Below are positions 1 to 7,503 of a DNA stretch of 64,000 bases, in pieces. The notes under the pieces were generated by a model, which saw only the letters and a program-made list of their open reading frames with translations, was not told the origin of the DNA and did not search any database. The DNA is from Microbacterium sp. lyk4-40-TSB-66. GTDB lineage: Bacteria; Actinomycetota; Actinomycetes; Actinomycetales; Microbacteriaceae. The number at the start of each line of letters is the position of its first letter. Within the stretch, counting starts at the first letter, position 1. The position numbers were made by a program, and so were the translations under genes. Location of the stretch: positions 186,001-250,000 of the forward strand of contig NZ_JARVRW010000003.1 of NCBI RefSeq assembly GCF_030209475.1, written 5' to 3'.

Positions 1-1
1 C

Positions 2-715
2 GTGCGGCAGGCGCTCATCGCCGGCATCGACCGGCAGAAGATCGTCGACACCCTGTTCACCACCAACTACCCGCTGGCGACCGGTGCGCTGGCGAAGACC
101 GCCCTCGGCTACGTCGACACGTCGTCGTCCTACGCCTACGACCCCGACCGGGCAGCAGCTCTCCTCGACGAGGCGGGCTGGACGAAGGGGGCCGACGGCA
201 TCCGCCAGAAGGACGGCGAGAAGCTCACCCTCTCGTTCAACGAGGCGCTCCCGCAGCCGCGCTCGAAGGAGGTCGTGACCCTGATCCAGGAGCAGCTCGG
301 CAAGCTCGGCATCCAGGTGTCGCTGTTCGCGGGCGACATGGCCGCGCAGACCAAGGCGTCCACCGATCAGAGCACGATCCAGGTGTACCACTCGATGGTG
401 GGGCGCGCGGACTTCGACGTGCTGAAGTCGCAGTACTTCTCCAAGAACCGCAACACGCTGCTGAACCTGAACCCGGCCGACGGTTCGATCGGCGACCCGC
501 AGCTCGACACGCTGCTCGCCGCGATCGCGTCGGAGCCCACCACGGCCGAGCGTCAGGCGGCATCCGAGGCGGCACAGCGCTACCTCGCTGAGAACGCCTA
601 CATCCTGCCGATCTTCGAGGAGCCGCAGGTCTTCGGCCTCACCGCGAAGGTGCAGGGTTTCGACACCGAATCGGTCGGCCGCCCGTCGTTCTACTCGACC
701 TGGCTCGCCGCCTGA
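2..715 (+). CDS. Peptide/nickel-type ABC transporter substrate-binding protein, C-terminal part
   Basis: This is the C-terminal part of a family-5 extracellular solute-binding protein (SBP_bac_5, the DppA/OppA fold), cut by the left window edge. The true start and signal peptide lie outside, so the GTG at the edge is only an internal codon. The visible 237 residues have the usual family features: an early RQALIAGIDRQKIV helix, an ALLDEAGW segment, and a C-terminal half that ends shortly after the AYILPIFEEPQ strand. It would bind the substrate outside the membrane and deliver it to the two permeases encoded directly downstream. The ligand cannot be read from sequence. The linked flavin monooxygenase and AhpD-like genes suggest a special organic or sulfur compound rather than general peptides, which is inference. 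Confidence 0.9.
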   Translation: MRQALIAGIDRQKIVDTLFTTNYPLATGALAKTALGYVDTSSSYAYDPDRAAALLDEAGWTKGADGIRQKDGEKLTLSFNEALPQPRSKEVVTLIQEQLGKLGIQVSLFAGDMAAQTKASTDQSTIQVYHSMVGRADFDVLKSQYFSKNRNTLLNLNPADGSIGDPQLDTLLAAIASEPTTAERQAASEAAQRYLAENAYILPIFEEPQVFGLTAKVQGFDTESVGRPSFYSTWLAA

Positions 716-746
716 GACCCGCGGAACCCCGGTACACGGAGAAACC

Positions 747-1823
747 ATGTCGTACGTCCTTCGTCGTGTGGGTCAGGCGGTCCTCGTCCTGGTCCTGGCC
801 TACACGGCGGCCTATCTGCTGCTGGCCGCCCTGCCGGGCGACGCCGTGCTCGCCCGCTACGGCAGTCCCGAGCTCGGTCTGACGCCCGACCAGATCGAGG
901 CGATCCGGCGGTCGTTGGGCGCTGACCAGCCCCTGATCGTGCAGTACGTGCGCTCGATCGCCGGTTTCCTCACCGGTGACTTCGGCTACTCGGTCGCCAG
1001 CGGTGCGGCCGTGTCCGACCTCATCGTCACCGCGCTGCCGCCGACGCTGACGCTCGCCGTCCTCGGACTCGCCCTGGCGGTCGTCCTCGCGGTGACGATC
1101 GCGTTCACCGCGACGTACGGCGGCGGCGGCTGGCTGCGGCGCGCATTCCGCGGCATCCCTCCGCTGCTGGTGTCGCTGCCGGTCTTCTGGATCGGGATCA
1201 TCCTGATCCAGGTCTTCTCGTTCCGTCTGGGGCTCGTGCCGGTGATCGGCGCGAACCCGGCGCAGGCACTGATCCTGCCGGTGATCACGCTGGCGATCCC
1301 GATCGCCGCCCCGCTGGCGCAGGTGCTCATGCGCTCGATCGACGAGGTGCGCGAGCAGCCGTTCGTGACGGTCGTGCGGGCGCGCGGCGCGAGCACGTCG
1401 TGGTTGCTGTGGCGCAACGTCGCCCGCAACGCCCTGCTCCCCACCCTCACGATGGCGGGCCTGCTGTTCGGCGAGCTGGTCGGCGGCGCGGTGGTCACCG
1501 AGACCGTGTTCGCCCGCGCCGGCATCGGCCAGCTGACGGCGCAGGCCGTCGCCGACCGCGACACCCCGGTGCTGCTGGCGGTGGTCGTGATCTCGACCGT
1601 CGCTTTCGTGGTGATCAACCTGGCCGTCGACCTGCTCTATCCCGTGCTCGACGCGCGGCTGCGCACAGCGGCATCCAGCCGGGGTCGGACGCCCGCGGGC
1701 GAGACGCCCTCGGGGGGAACGCGAGCGAGCGGGACGGATGCCGCGGAGCGGGCCGTCGACGACCTCGTGGATGCCGAGGTGGGCGGTTCCGTCCGCGACC
1801 TGTCCCGAGGAGGGACCCGATGA
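747..1823 (+). CDS. ABC transporter permease, DppB/OppB type
   Basis: Integral membrane permease of a peptide-class ABC importer, 358 residues. The N-terminus MSYVLRRVGQAVLVLVLAY is the typical first membrane helix of DppB-like proteins. A periplasm-facing loop follows, then the BPD_transp_1 domain (about residues 95-300) with the coupling-helix region around VVRARGAS. It pairs with the next gene to form the channel. The C-terminus carries an unusual polar tail of about 55 residues, rich in Gly, Arg, Thr and Ser, after the last helix. The stop overlaps the start of the next gene by four bases (ATGA), so translation is probably coupled. Confidence 0.93.
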   Translation: MSYVLRRVGQAVLVLVLAYTAAYLLLAALPGDAVLARYGSPELGLTPDQIEAIRRSLGADQPLIVQYVRSIAGFLTGDFGYSVASGAAVSDLIVTALPPTLTLAVLGLALAVVLAVTIAFTATYGGGGWLRRAFRGIPPLLVSLPVFWIGIILIQVFSFRLGLVPVIGANPAQALILPVITLAIPIAAPLAQVLMRSIDEVREQPFVTVVRARGASTSWLLWRNVARNALLPTLTMAGLLFGELVGGAVVTETVFARAGIGQLTAQAVADRDTPVLLAVVVISTVAFVVINLAVDLLYPVLDARLRTAASSRGRTPAGETPSGGTRASGTDAAERAVDDLVDAEVGGSVRDLSRGGTR

Positions 1824-2659
1824 CCGCTCTCACCCTCGACCGCCGCCTCGGCGAGCGACAGCGCGCACGGGCCCGCGCCGGGTTCGTCGTCCCGGCCCTG
1901 ATCGTCGGGGTCGTGCTGCTGTGGGCGCTGCTCCCGGCCCTCTTCACCGGCCAGAGCCCCACCGAGACCGTGGCTCCCGCGCTGCAGCCGCCGAGCGTCG
2001 AGCACTGGTTCGGCACCGACGCGACCGGCCGCGACCTCTACGCGCGCGTCGTCTACGGCGCATCGCAGTCGATCATCGGGGCGCTCATCGCGGTGCTCGT
2101 CGGCCTGGTGGTCGGCACGGCCGTGGGTCTGGCCGCGGGGGCCTTGCGCGGCGCGGTCGATGAGACGCTGATGCGCGTCGTCGACGTGCTGCTCGCGATC
2201 CCCGCGCTGCTGCTCTCGCTCGGCGTCGTCATCCTGCTCGGGTTCGGCACCACCAGTGCCGCGATCGCGGTCGGTGTCACCTCGATCGCCGTCTTCGCCC
2301 GGCTGGCCCGCTCGCGGGTGGTGAGCGTGCGCGTCACCGACTTCGTCGAGGCGGCGTACGGGTCGGGCGGCACCTTCTTCGGGGTGCTGTGGCGGCACAT
2401 CCTGCCCAACTCGCTGACGCCGGTGATCGCCCTCGCCGCGCTGCAGTTCGGCTCTGCGATCCTGCAGATCTCGACCCTCGGCTTCCTCGGGTACGGGGCG
2501 CCGCCGCCGACCCCCGAGTGGGGTCTGCTCATCGCCGAGGGCCGCAACTACGTCGCCACCGCGTGGTGGCTCACGGTGCTGCCCGGCCTCGTCGTCGTGC
2601 TCGTCGTGCTGTCGACCAACCGTCTGAGCCAAGCCCTTCGAGGAGGGGATGCCGCATGA
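1820..2659 (+). CDS. ABC transporter permease, DppC/OppC type
   Basis: Second membrane permease of the importer, 279 residues. After a short cytoplasmic N-terminus and the first helix (FVVPALIVGVVLLWALLPAL) comes the family's external segment with HWFGTDATGRDLYARVVYG, almost diagnostic for DppC/OppC proteins. The BPD_transp_1 domain with the coupling loop (AAYGSGGTFFGVLWRHILPN) follows. I chose the ATG inside the stop of the previous gene because the protein then has the normal length and the ATGA overlap is repeated through this operon. A longer reading frame runs upstream but only shadows the first permease. Its own stop overlaps the ATPase start in the same way. Confidence 0.93.
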   Translation: MTALTLDRRLGERQRARARAGFVVPALIVGVVLLWALLPALFTGQSPTETVAPALQPPSVEHWFGTDATGRDLYARVVYGASQSIIGALIAVLVGLVVGTAVGLAAGALRGAVDETLMRVVDVLLAIPALLLSLGVVILLGFGTTSAAIAVGVTSIAVFARLARSRVVSVRVTDFVEAAYGSGGTFFGVLWRHILPNSLTPVIALAALQFGSAILQISTLGFLGYGAPPPTPEWGLLIAEGRNYVATAWWLTVLPGLVVVLVVLSTNRLSQALRGGDAA

Positions 2660-4341
2660 GCACCCACCCGCTGCTGTCGATCCGCGACCTCGCGGTGCGC
2701 TACCGCACCCGTCGCGGCGAGGTCGAGGCCGTCCGCGGTGTCTCGTTCGACGTCGAGGCGGGTTCGGTGACCGCCCTCGTCGGCGAGTCGGGGTCGGGGA
2801 AGAGCACGGTCGCGCAAGCGGCGATCGGGCTGCTCGCCGCCAACGGCCACGTCTCGGGCGGTGGCATCCGGCTCTCCGAGCGCACCGACGGCCCGACGGA
2901 ACTCGTCGGCCTGTCCGAGCGACGCTGGCGCCGTCTGCGCGGTCGCTGCATCGCGTTCATCCCGCAAGACCCGGGCAATTCGTTGAACCCCGTCGCGACG
3001 ATCGGGTGGAGCGTGGGCGAAGCGCTCCGCATCCACGGCTGGACCGACCGCGCGAAGATCCGCGCGCGGGTGCTCGATCTGCTCGAGCGCGTGGGCATCG
3101 ACGATCCCGAGGCCCGGGCGAAGCAGTACCCGCACGAGCTGTCGGGCGGCATGCGCCAGCGCGTCCTGATCGCCGCAGCCCTCGCCCTGCGTCCCGAGCT
3201 GATCATCGCCGACGAGCCCACGAGCGCGCTCGACGTGACGGTGCAGCGCACGGTGCTCGATCTGCTCGATGAGATCCGTACCGAGACGGGCACCGGCATC
3301 CTGTTCATCACGCACGACCTGGCCGTCGCGGCCGACCGCTCCGATGCCGTCGTGGTGATGCGGCGTGGCGTGGTCGAAGAGGCGGGGCCGACCGCCGAGG
3401 TGCTCGCGGCCCCGTCCTCGGCGTACACGAGGACCCTCCTCGCCGACGCGCCGTCGCTCGCCCGCGTCGTCGAGCGTGCTGCTCCGGATGCCACGACCCT
3501 CGCCGCCCCGCCCCTGGTGACGGTCGCGGGACTCACGCAGGAGTTCCGCCGACCCGGTCGCTCCCCCCTCGTCGCCGTCGACGACGTCTCGTTCACCGTG
3601 GCGCGCGGCACGACGCACGCCCTCGTCGGGGAGTCGGGGTCGGGCAAGACGACGACGGGGCGCTCGATCGCGGGATTGCACCGCCCGACCGCCGGGCTCA
3701 TCCGGGTGGCGGGCACCGAGGTCACGGGGCTCGCGGGCGGGCGTGCCCGCCGGGCCTTCCACCGCAGCACGCAGCTGGTGTACCAGAACCCCTACGCCTC
3801 GCTCGATCCGCGGCAGAGCATCGCCGAGATCCTCACCGAACCACTCCGCAACTTCGGCATCGGCTCCCGCGCCGAGCGCGCCGGGCGGGCCGCGCACCAC
3901 CTGGAACTCGTCGCCCTCGACCCCGATATCGCCGCGCGGCGTCCGCGTGAACTCTCCGGCGGCCAGCGGCAGCGCGTCGCGATCGCGCGGGCGTTGATCG
4001 TCGAGCCCGAGCTCGTGGTGCTCGATGAGGCGGTGTCGGCCCTCGATGTCACGGTGCAGGCGCAGATCCTCCGTCTGCTGGCCCGGCTGCAGGCCGACCT
4101 GGGCCTGACCTACGTGTTCATCTCGCACGATCTCGCCGTGGTCCGCCAGATCGCCGACACCGTCTCGGTGCTGCAGCGGGGACGCCAGGTCGAGCACGGG
4201 CCCGCCGCCCGCGTCTTCGACGATCCGCAGCACGACTACACGCGGCAGTTGCTCGCGGCGATCCCGGGTGCGTCGCTGCGGGGGCATCTCTCGACGACCG
4301 CACCGGAAACCCGACCCCACCCCGAGGAGGTGCTCCGATGA
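2656..4341 (+). CDS. Double ABC ATPase (DppD-DppF fusion) of peptide-type importer
   Basis: Energises the importer from the cytoplasmic side. The 561-residue protein is two full ATP-binding cassettes in one chain, equivalent to DppD and DppF. Domain 1 has Walker A GESGSGKST near residue 45, signature LSGGMRQR near 165 and Walker B with DEPTSALD near 187. Domain 2 has GESGSGKTT near 330, LSGGQRQR near 436 and the Walker B segment DEAVSALD. Both halves also show the Q-loop (PQDPGNSLNP, YQNPYASLDP) and the H-loop (THDLAV, SHDLAV). Such fusions are common in actinobacteria. The gene starts inside the stop of the second permease and overlaps the monooxygenase start by four bases, so transporter and enzymes form one unit. 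Confidence 0.95.
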   Translation: MSTHPLLSIRDLAVRYRTRRGEVEAVRGVSFDVEAGSVTALVGESGSGKSTVAQAAIGLLAANGHVSGGGIRLSERTDGPTELVGLSERRWRRLRGRCIAFIPQDPGNSLNPVATIGWSVGEALRIHGWTDRAKIRARVLDLLERVGIDDPEARAKQYPHELSGGMRQRVLIAAALALRPELIIADEPTSALDVTVQRTVLDLLDEIRTETGTGILFITHDLAVAADRSDAVVVMRRGVVEEAGPTAEVLAAPSSAYTRTLLADAPSLARVVERAAPDATTLAAPPLVTVAGLTQEFRRPGRSPLVAVDDVSFTVARGTTHALVGESGSGKTTTGRSIAGLHRPTAGLIRVAGTEVTGLAGGRARRAFHRSTQLVYQNPYASLDPRQSIAEILTEPLRNFGIGSRAERAGRAAHHLELVALDPDIAARRPRELSGGQRQRVAIARALIVEPELVVLDEAVSALDVTVQAQILRLLARLQADLGLTYVFISHDLAVVRQIADTVSVLQRGRQVEHGPAARVFDDPQHDYTRQLLAAIPGASLRGHLSTTAPETRPHPEEVLR

Positions 4342-5408
4342 GCGGCCCACGCCTCGGATTCTTCAGCCGCGTACTCGAGAACGCGTCGGCGGCCGACCGC
4401 TACCGCTTCGCGATCGAGCAGATCGCGCACGCCGAGAGCCGCGGCTTCGCGTCGGCCTGGCTCGCCCAGCACCACTTCGGCGAGAACGAGGGTGGACTGC
4501 CGTCTCCGTTCGTCCTGCTGGCCGCCGCGGCGGAGCGCACGAGCCGGATCGCGCTGGCGACCGGGGTGGTCACCCTCCCCCTCGACGATCCGCTCCGCGT
4601 CGCGGAAGACGCCGCGGTGCTCGACCAGATCAGCGGGGGCCGCGTGCAGCTGGGCCTCGCCACCGGTGGCACTCCGGCGTCGTTCGCCGCGTTCGGGCGC
4701 GAGTCCGATCGCCGGCGCGAGATCTTCGCCGACCACTTCGACGTGCTCCTCGACGCCCTCGAGGGGCGCGGCATCCGGGACTCGGCCTCAGAGCTGTACC
4801 CGGGCGGCGGCGACCTGTCGGCGCGCATCTGGCAGGCGACCTTCTCGGTCGACGGCGGCCGCCGGGCGGGCGCTCGCGGCGACGGACTGCTGCTCTCGCG
4901 CACGCAGCCGCGCGACCCCGGGTCACCCGGCGCCCCGCTGCACGAGCTCCAGTTGCCGATCATCGCGGCCCATCGCGCGGCACTCCCGCACGGAGCGCCC
5001 GTCCGCGTGCTCGCTTCGCGCACCGCGCTGGTCGTCGACCCCGAGAACCGCACCCGCGCGTTGGAGCTGGCCGCCGACGGACTCCGTCATCTCGCGCGCA
5101 CGGTGCTCGGCATCGACACCGACGGGGTCGGGCTCGACGAGCTCGTGCGCCTCACCGACACCCACGTCGGCACCGTCGACGAGGTCGTCGCCTCGCTCTC
5201 GACCGACGAGACGCTCGCCGAGGTCAGCGACGTGTCGTTCCAGGTGCACTCCATCGCCGCGCCCCACGAGCTGACCCTGCGCTCGATCGAACTCCTCGCC
5301 GACGCCGTCGCGCCCCGGCTGGGCTTCGACGTCGGACCGGATGCCGCGGACGCCCTCCGCCACGCCCACCACCCCCTCGCCACCACCACCGTGGAAGGAC
5401 TCGCATGA
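4338..5408 (+). CDS. LLM-class flavin-dependent monooxygenase
   Basis: A TIM-barrel luciferase-like monooxygenase of 356 residues that would use reduced FMN and oxygen. The N-terminal half shows typical class features: RGFASAWLAQHHFGENEG (the conserved Trp/His stretch), TSRIALATGVVTLPLDDPLR and VLDQISGGRVQLGLATGG, the flavin-phosphate loop region. From memory it resembles the KPN_01858-type putative FMN-dependent monooxygenases, which often sit beside CMD/AhpD-like proteins and peptide-type ABC transporters, exactly as here. The substrate is unknown. It shares ATGA overlaps with the ATPase gene before and the CMD gene after, which argues that imported substrate is oxidised by this enzyme. Confidence 0.88.
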   Translation: MSGPRLGFFSRVLENASAADRYRFAIEQIAHAESRGFASAWLAQHHFGENEGGLPSPFVLLAAAAERTSRIALATGVVTLPLDDPLRVAEDAAVLDQISGGRVQLGLATGGTPASFAAFGRESDRRREIFADHFDVLLDALEGRGIRDSASELYPGGGDLSARIWQATFSVDGGRRAGARGDGLLLSRTQPRDPGSPGAPLHELQLPIIAAHRAALPHGAPVRVLASRTALVVDPENRTRALELAADGLRHLARTVLGIDTDGVGLDELVRLTDTHVGTVDEVVASLSTDETLAEVSDVSFQVHSIAAPHELTLRSIELLADAVAPRLGFDVGPDAADALRHAHHPLATTTVEGLA

Positions 5409-6061
5409 GCACGCCCACCGCCGACATCATCGACCTGCTCGCCGGCATCCGGCCGGGCGACGGCCTCGACGCCGTCCGCTCCCGACGCCCCCAGGCGCGC
5501 GAGAACGCCCAGCGCAGCTTCGAGGCACTCCTCGAACCGGCCGCCCCCGGCGGTTTCCCGCTCGCCGAGCGATACGCCGTCGCCCTGTTCGTCTCGCGCC
5601 TGCACGGCTTCGACACCGCGACGGCGTTCTACCGCGACCTCCTCGGCGACGAAGCGGCCGAGCTCGTCCCCGGCGTGACCGAGGCCGCGGCCGCATCCGC
5701 CGCCGCCGGTCCGTTCGGGCGGTACCGCGAGCCGGACCTCGCCTCCGAGTCGACCGACGGCCCGCGTGGGGTTCCCGCGTCCCGCGGCACGGCAGGCCTC
5801 GGCATCCGTCTCTCCGCCGCCCTCGCACACGCGCACCTGCTGGTGGTGCGCCCGCGCGAAGCGCGTCCCGAGGATCTCGGAAGACTCGTGGATGCCGGAT
5901 GGGACGCGGATGCCATCGTCTCGCTGTCGCAGCTCGTCGCCTTCCTGACGTTCCAGCTGCGCCTCGCGTGGGGATTGCGCATGCTCGCCGCGGCATCCGT
6001 CCCCGTCGGCGCGAACGCCTCGCATTCCCTCGCCCACGCCTCCACCACCGAAGGGGTCTGA
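5405..6061 (+). CDS. CMD-domain protein (Avi_7170-like)
   Basis: A 218-residue cytosolic helical protein of the carboxymuconolactone decarboxylase/AhpD superfamily, close in character to the CMD-domain proteins that accompany LLM monooxygenases and peptide-type ABC importers. Recognisable stretches are the N-terminal DIIDLLAGIRPGDGLDAVRSRRPQAR, the central AERYAVALFVSRLHG helix, and the C-terminal LSQLVAFLTFQLRLAWGLRML helix. No CxxC pair is visible, so peroxidase chemistry of the AhpD kind is not supported for this copy. It may act together with the next gene, which keeps the cysteines. The start is the ATG inside the stop of the monooxygenase. Function is inferred from context only. Confidence 0.78.
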   Translation: MSTPTADIIDLLAGIRPGDGLDAVRSRRPQARENAQRSFEALLEPAAPGGFPLAERYAVALFVSRLHGFDTATAFYRDLLGDEAAELVPGVTEAAAASAAAGPFGRYREPDLASESTDGPRGVPASRGTAGLGIRLSAALAHAHLLVVRPREARPEDLGRLVDAGWDADAIVSLSQLVAFLTFQLRLAWGLRMLAAASVPVGANASHSLAHASTTEGV

Positions 6062-6062
6062 G

Positions 6063-6686
6063 ATGACCGACACCGTCACCGAATACCCCGACCTCGCCCG
6101 TCCGCGAGCGTTCACGCAGCGCGGGCTCGGATGGGTGCCGTGGCTGCTGCCCGTCGCCGAGGAGGCGCTGACCGACGCGCAACGCGACGCGCTCATCGAG
6201 CCGGCCCGCGCGAAGATGCCCTACTTCCGCCTGCTCGCGCGCGACCCCGACGCGCTGCGCGCCCGGACGCTCACCGACCTCGACATCTTCTACAACGTCG
6301 ACGGCGGCATCGGGCGGGCCGAGCGCGAACTCGCGGCGGCCGCCACCTCGCGCCGCAACGGCTGCGTCTTCTGCGCCTCGGTGCACGCGGCCTCCGCCAC
6401 CCGCGAGTCCGGACGAGAAGACGACGTCCAGCGCCTGCTCGATGAGGGAGTGGATGCCGACCTCGGCGATGAGACATGGAACGCGGTGGTCGCGGCATCC
6501 GTCGCCCTCACCGACACCCCGCTGGCGTTCGACGAGGCCGACATCGCACGTCTGCGCGCGGCGGGCCTCGACGACGCCGAGATCGTCGACGTGATCGGCG
6601 GGGCCGCCTTCTTCAACTGGGCGAACCGGCTCATGCTGTCGCTCGGCGAACCCGAAGTCCCCGCCCGACAGCAAGGACACTCATGA
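6063..6686 (+). CDS. Alkylhydroperoxidase (AhpD-like) domain protein
   Basis: A 207-residue AhpD/CMD-fold protein with the active-site signature intact: C101-x2-C104-x3-H108 (CVFCASVH). AhpD family members use this pair for thiol-based peroxide reduction with a proton relay through the His. A second helical segment (GLDDAEIVDVIGGAAFFNWANRLMLSLGEP) is typical of the peroxidase-related subfamily. It starts one base after the stop of the CMD gene and overlaps the VOC gene by four bases. A plausible role is removing peroxide or a reactive intermediate from the flavin monooxygenase of the same operon. The motif is seen; the role is inferred. Confidence 0.85.
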   Translation: MTDTVTEYPDLARPRAFTQRGLGWVPWLLPVAEEALTDAQRDALIEPARAKMPYFRLLARDPDALRARTLTDLDIFYNVDGGIGRAERELAAAATSRRNGCVFCASVHAASATRESGREDDVQRLLDEGVDADLGDETWNAVVAASVALTDTPLAFDEADIARLRAAGLDDAEIVDVIGGAAFFNWANRLMLSLGEPEVPARQQGHS

Positions 6687-7330
6687 GCATCCCCCGCCTT
6701 CTCGACCACGTCGTCATCGCCGGCCCCGACCTCGCCGCCCTCGTCGACTGGTTCGCCGACCGCACCGGTGTCATCGCGGCCCCGGGTGGCGCGCACCCGA
6801 CCGGCACGGCGAACGCGCTCGTCGCCCTCACCGTCGACGGCTCGCGCGGTCCGCAGTACATCGAGCTGATCGGCCCCGACCCCGACCGCGCGCAGCCCGC
6901 GGTTCCGACCACGTTCGGCATCGACGCGCTCACGGCGCCGCGGGTGCAGGCGTACGCGGTGCACCCCGACGACATCGACGCGACCGTCGCCGCCGCCCGC
7001 GCGAACGGCTACGACCCCGGCGACGTCAGCGACCTGTCGCGGCGAACCCCCGACGGAACCCTGCTCGAGTGGCGCCTGACCCGCGGCGAGCACCAGCGAC
7101 TCGACGTCCCGTTCCTCATCGACTGGGGGCGCACCGCGCAGCCCGGCCTCGGCGACATCCCGACGATCGAACTCGTCTCGTTCGTGCGCACCGAGCCCGA
7201 TCCGGCGCCGCTGATCGGGATCCTCGACGCCCTGGGGGTGGGGGACCGTGTCGCCGAGGTCGTCGAGGGCGATGAGTCCGGCTTCCGCCTCGCGCTGCGG
7301 ACGGCGAGCGGAGAGGTCGTCGAGCTGTAG
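6683..7330 (+). CDS. VOC/glyoxalase-like domain protein
   Basis: The last gene of the operon encodes a 215-residue protein resembling the Glyoxalase_3 group of the vicinal oxygen chelate superfamily. The start RLLDHVVIAGPDLAALVDWFADRTGV is the typical first beta-alpha unit, followed by a HPTGTANALVALT strand and a YIELIGPDP strand that carries the Glu often used as metal ligand. A second repeat unit (VEWRL-like LLEWRLTRGEH, then IPTIELVSFV) completes the fold. Members include metal-dependent dioxygenases, isomerases and resistance proteins, so the reaction is open. It overlaps the AhpD-like gene by ATGA and closes the operon; the GH32 promoter region follows. Confidence 0.82.
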   Translation: MSIPRLLDHVVIAGPDLAALVDWFADRTGVIAAPGGAHPTGTANALVALTVDGSRGPQYIELIGPDPDRAQPAVPTTFGIDALTAPRVQAYAVHPDDIDATVAAARANGYDPGDVSDLSRRTPDGTLLEWRLTRGEHQRLDVPFLIDWGRTAQPGLGDIPTIELVSFVRTEPDPAPLIGILDALGVGDRVAEVVEGDESGFRLALRTASGEVVEL

Positions 7331-7378
7331 GGGGGCGGACCGGGCGGCCTCGTAACGCCCCGGCAAAACCATTTCCAT

Positions 7379-7469
7379 GGTTAACAATGGTTAATTTGGT
7401 TAACCGTTTGACGAGCCCATCCCACACCGCTTAGCGTCTGTGCGAAATGGACTGACATCGATGTCAGTC
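7379..7469 (+). promoter_or_regulatory. Promoter/operator region of the GH32 gene
   Basis: Three GGTTAA direct repeats begin at 7379, 7389 and 7398, about one helical turn apart; the last is part of the palindrome GGTTAACC. A -35-like TTGACG (7408-7413) and a weak -10-like TTAGCG (7431-7436) are 17 bp apart. Just downstream lies GACTGACATCGATGTCAGTC (7450-7469), a perfect 20-bp palindrome with a central CG step as in LacI-family operators. The layout suggests repression by a sugar-responsive LacI-type regulator bound over the early transcribed region, plus a second factor on the GGTTAA repeats. No regulator gene is nearby. Confidence 0.72.
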
Positions 7470-7503
7470 GCTGCCTGACGGCGGCACGCACAAAGGAGCG
7501 CGT

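Noticed and set aside
2548..4350. A 600-codon minus-strand frame opposite the double ABC ATPase
   Set aside because: No motif is recognisable, and the plus strand carries two complete ABC cassettes.
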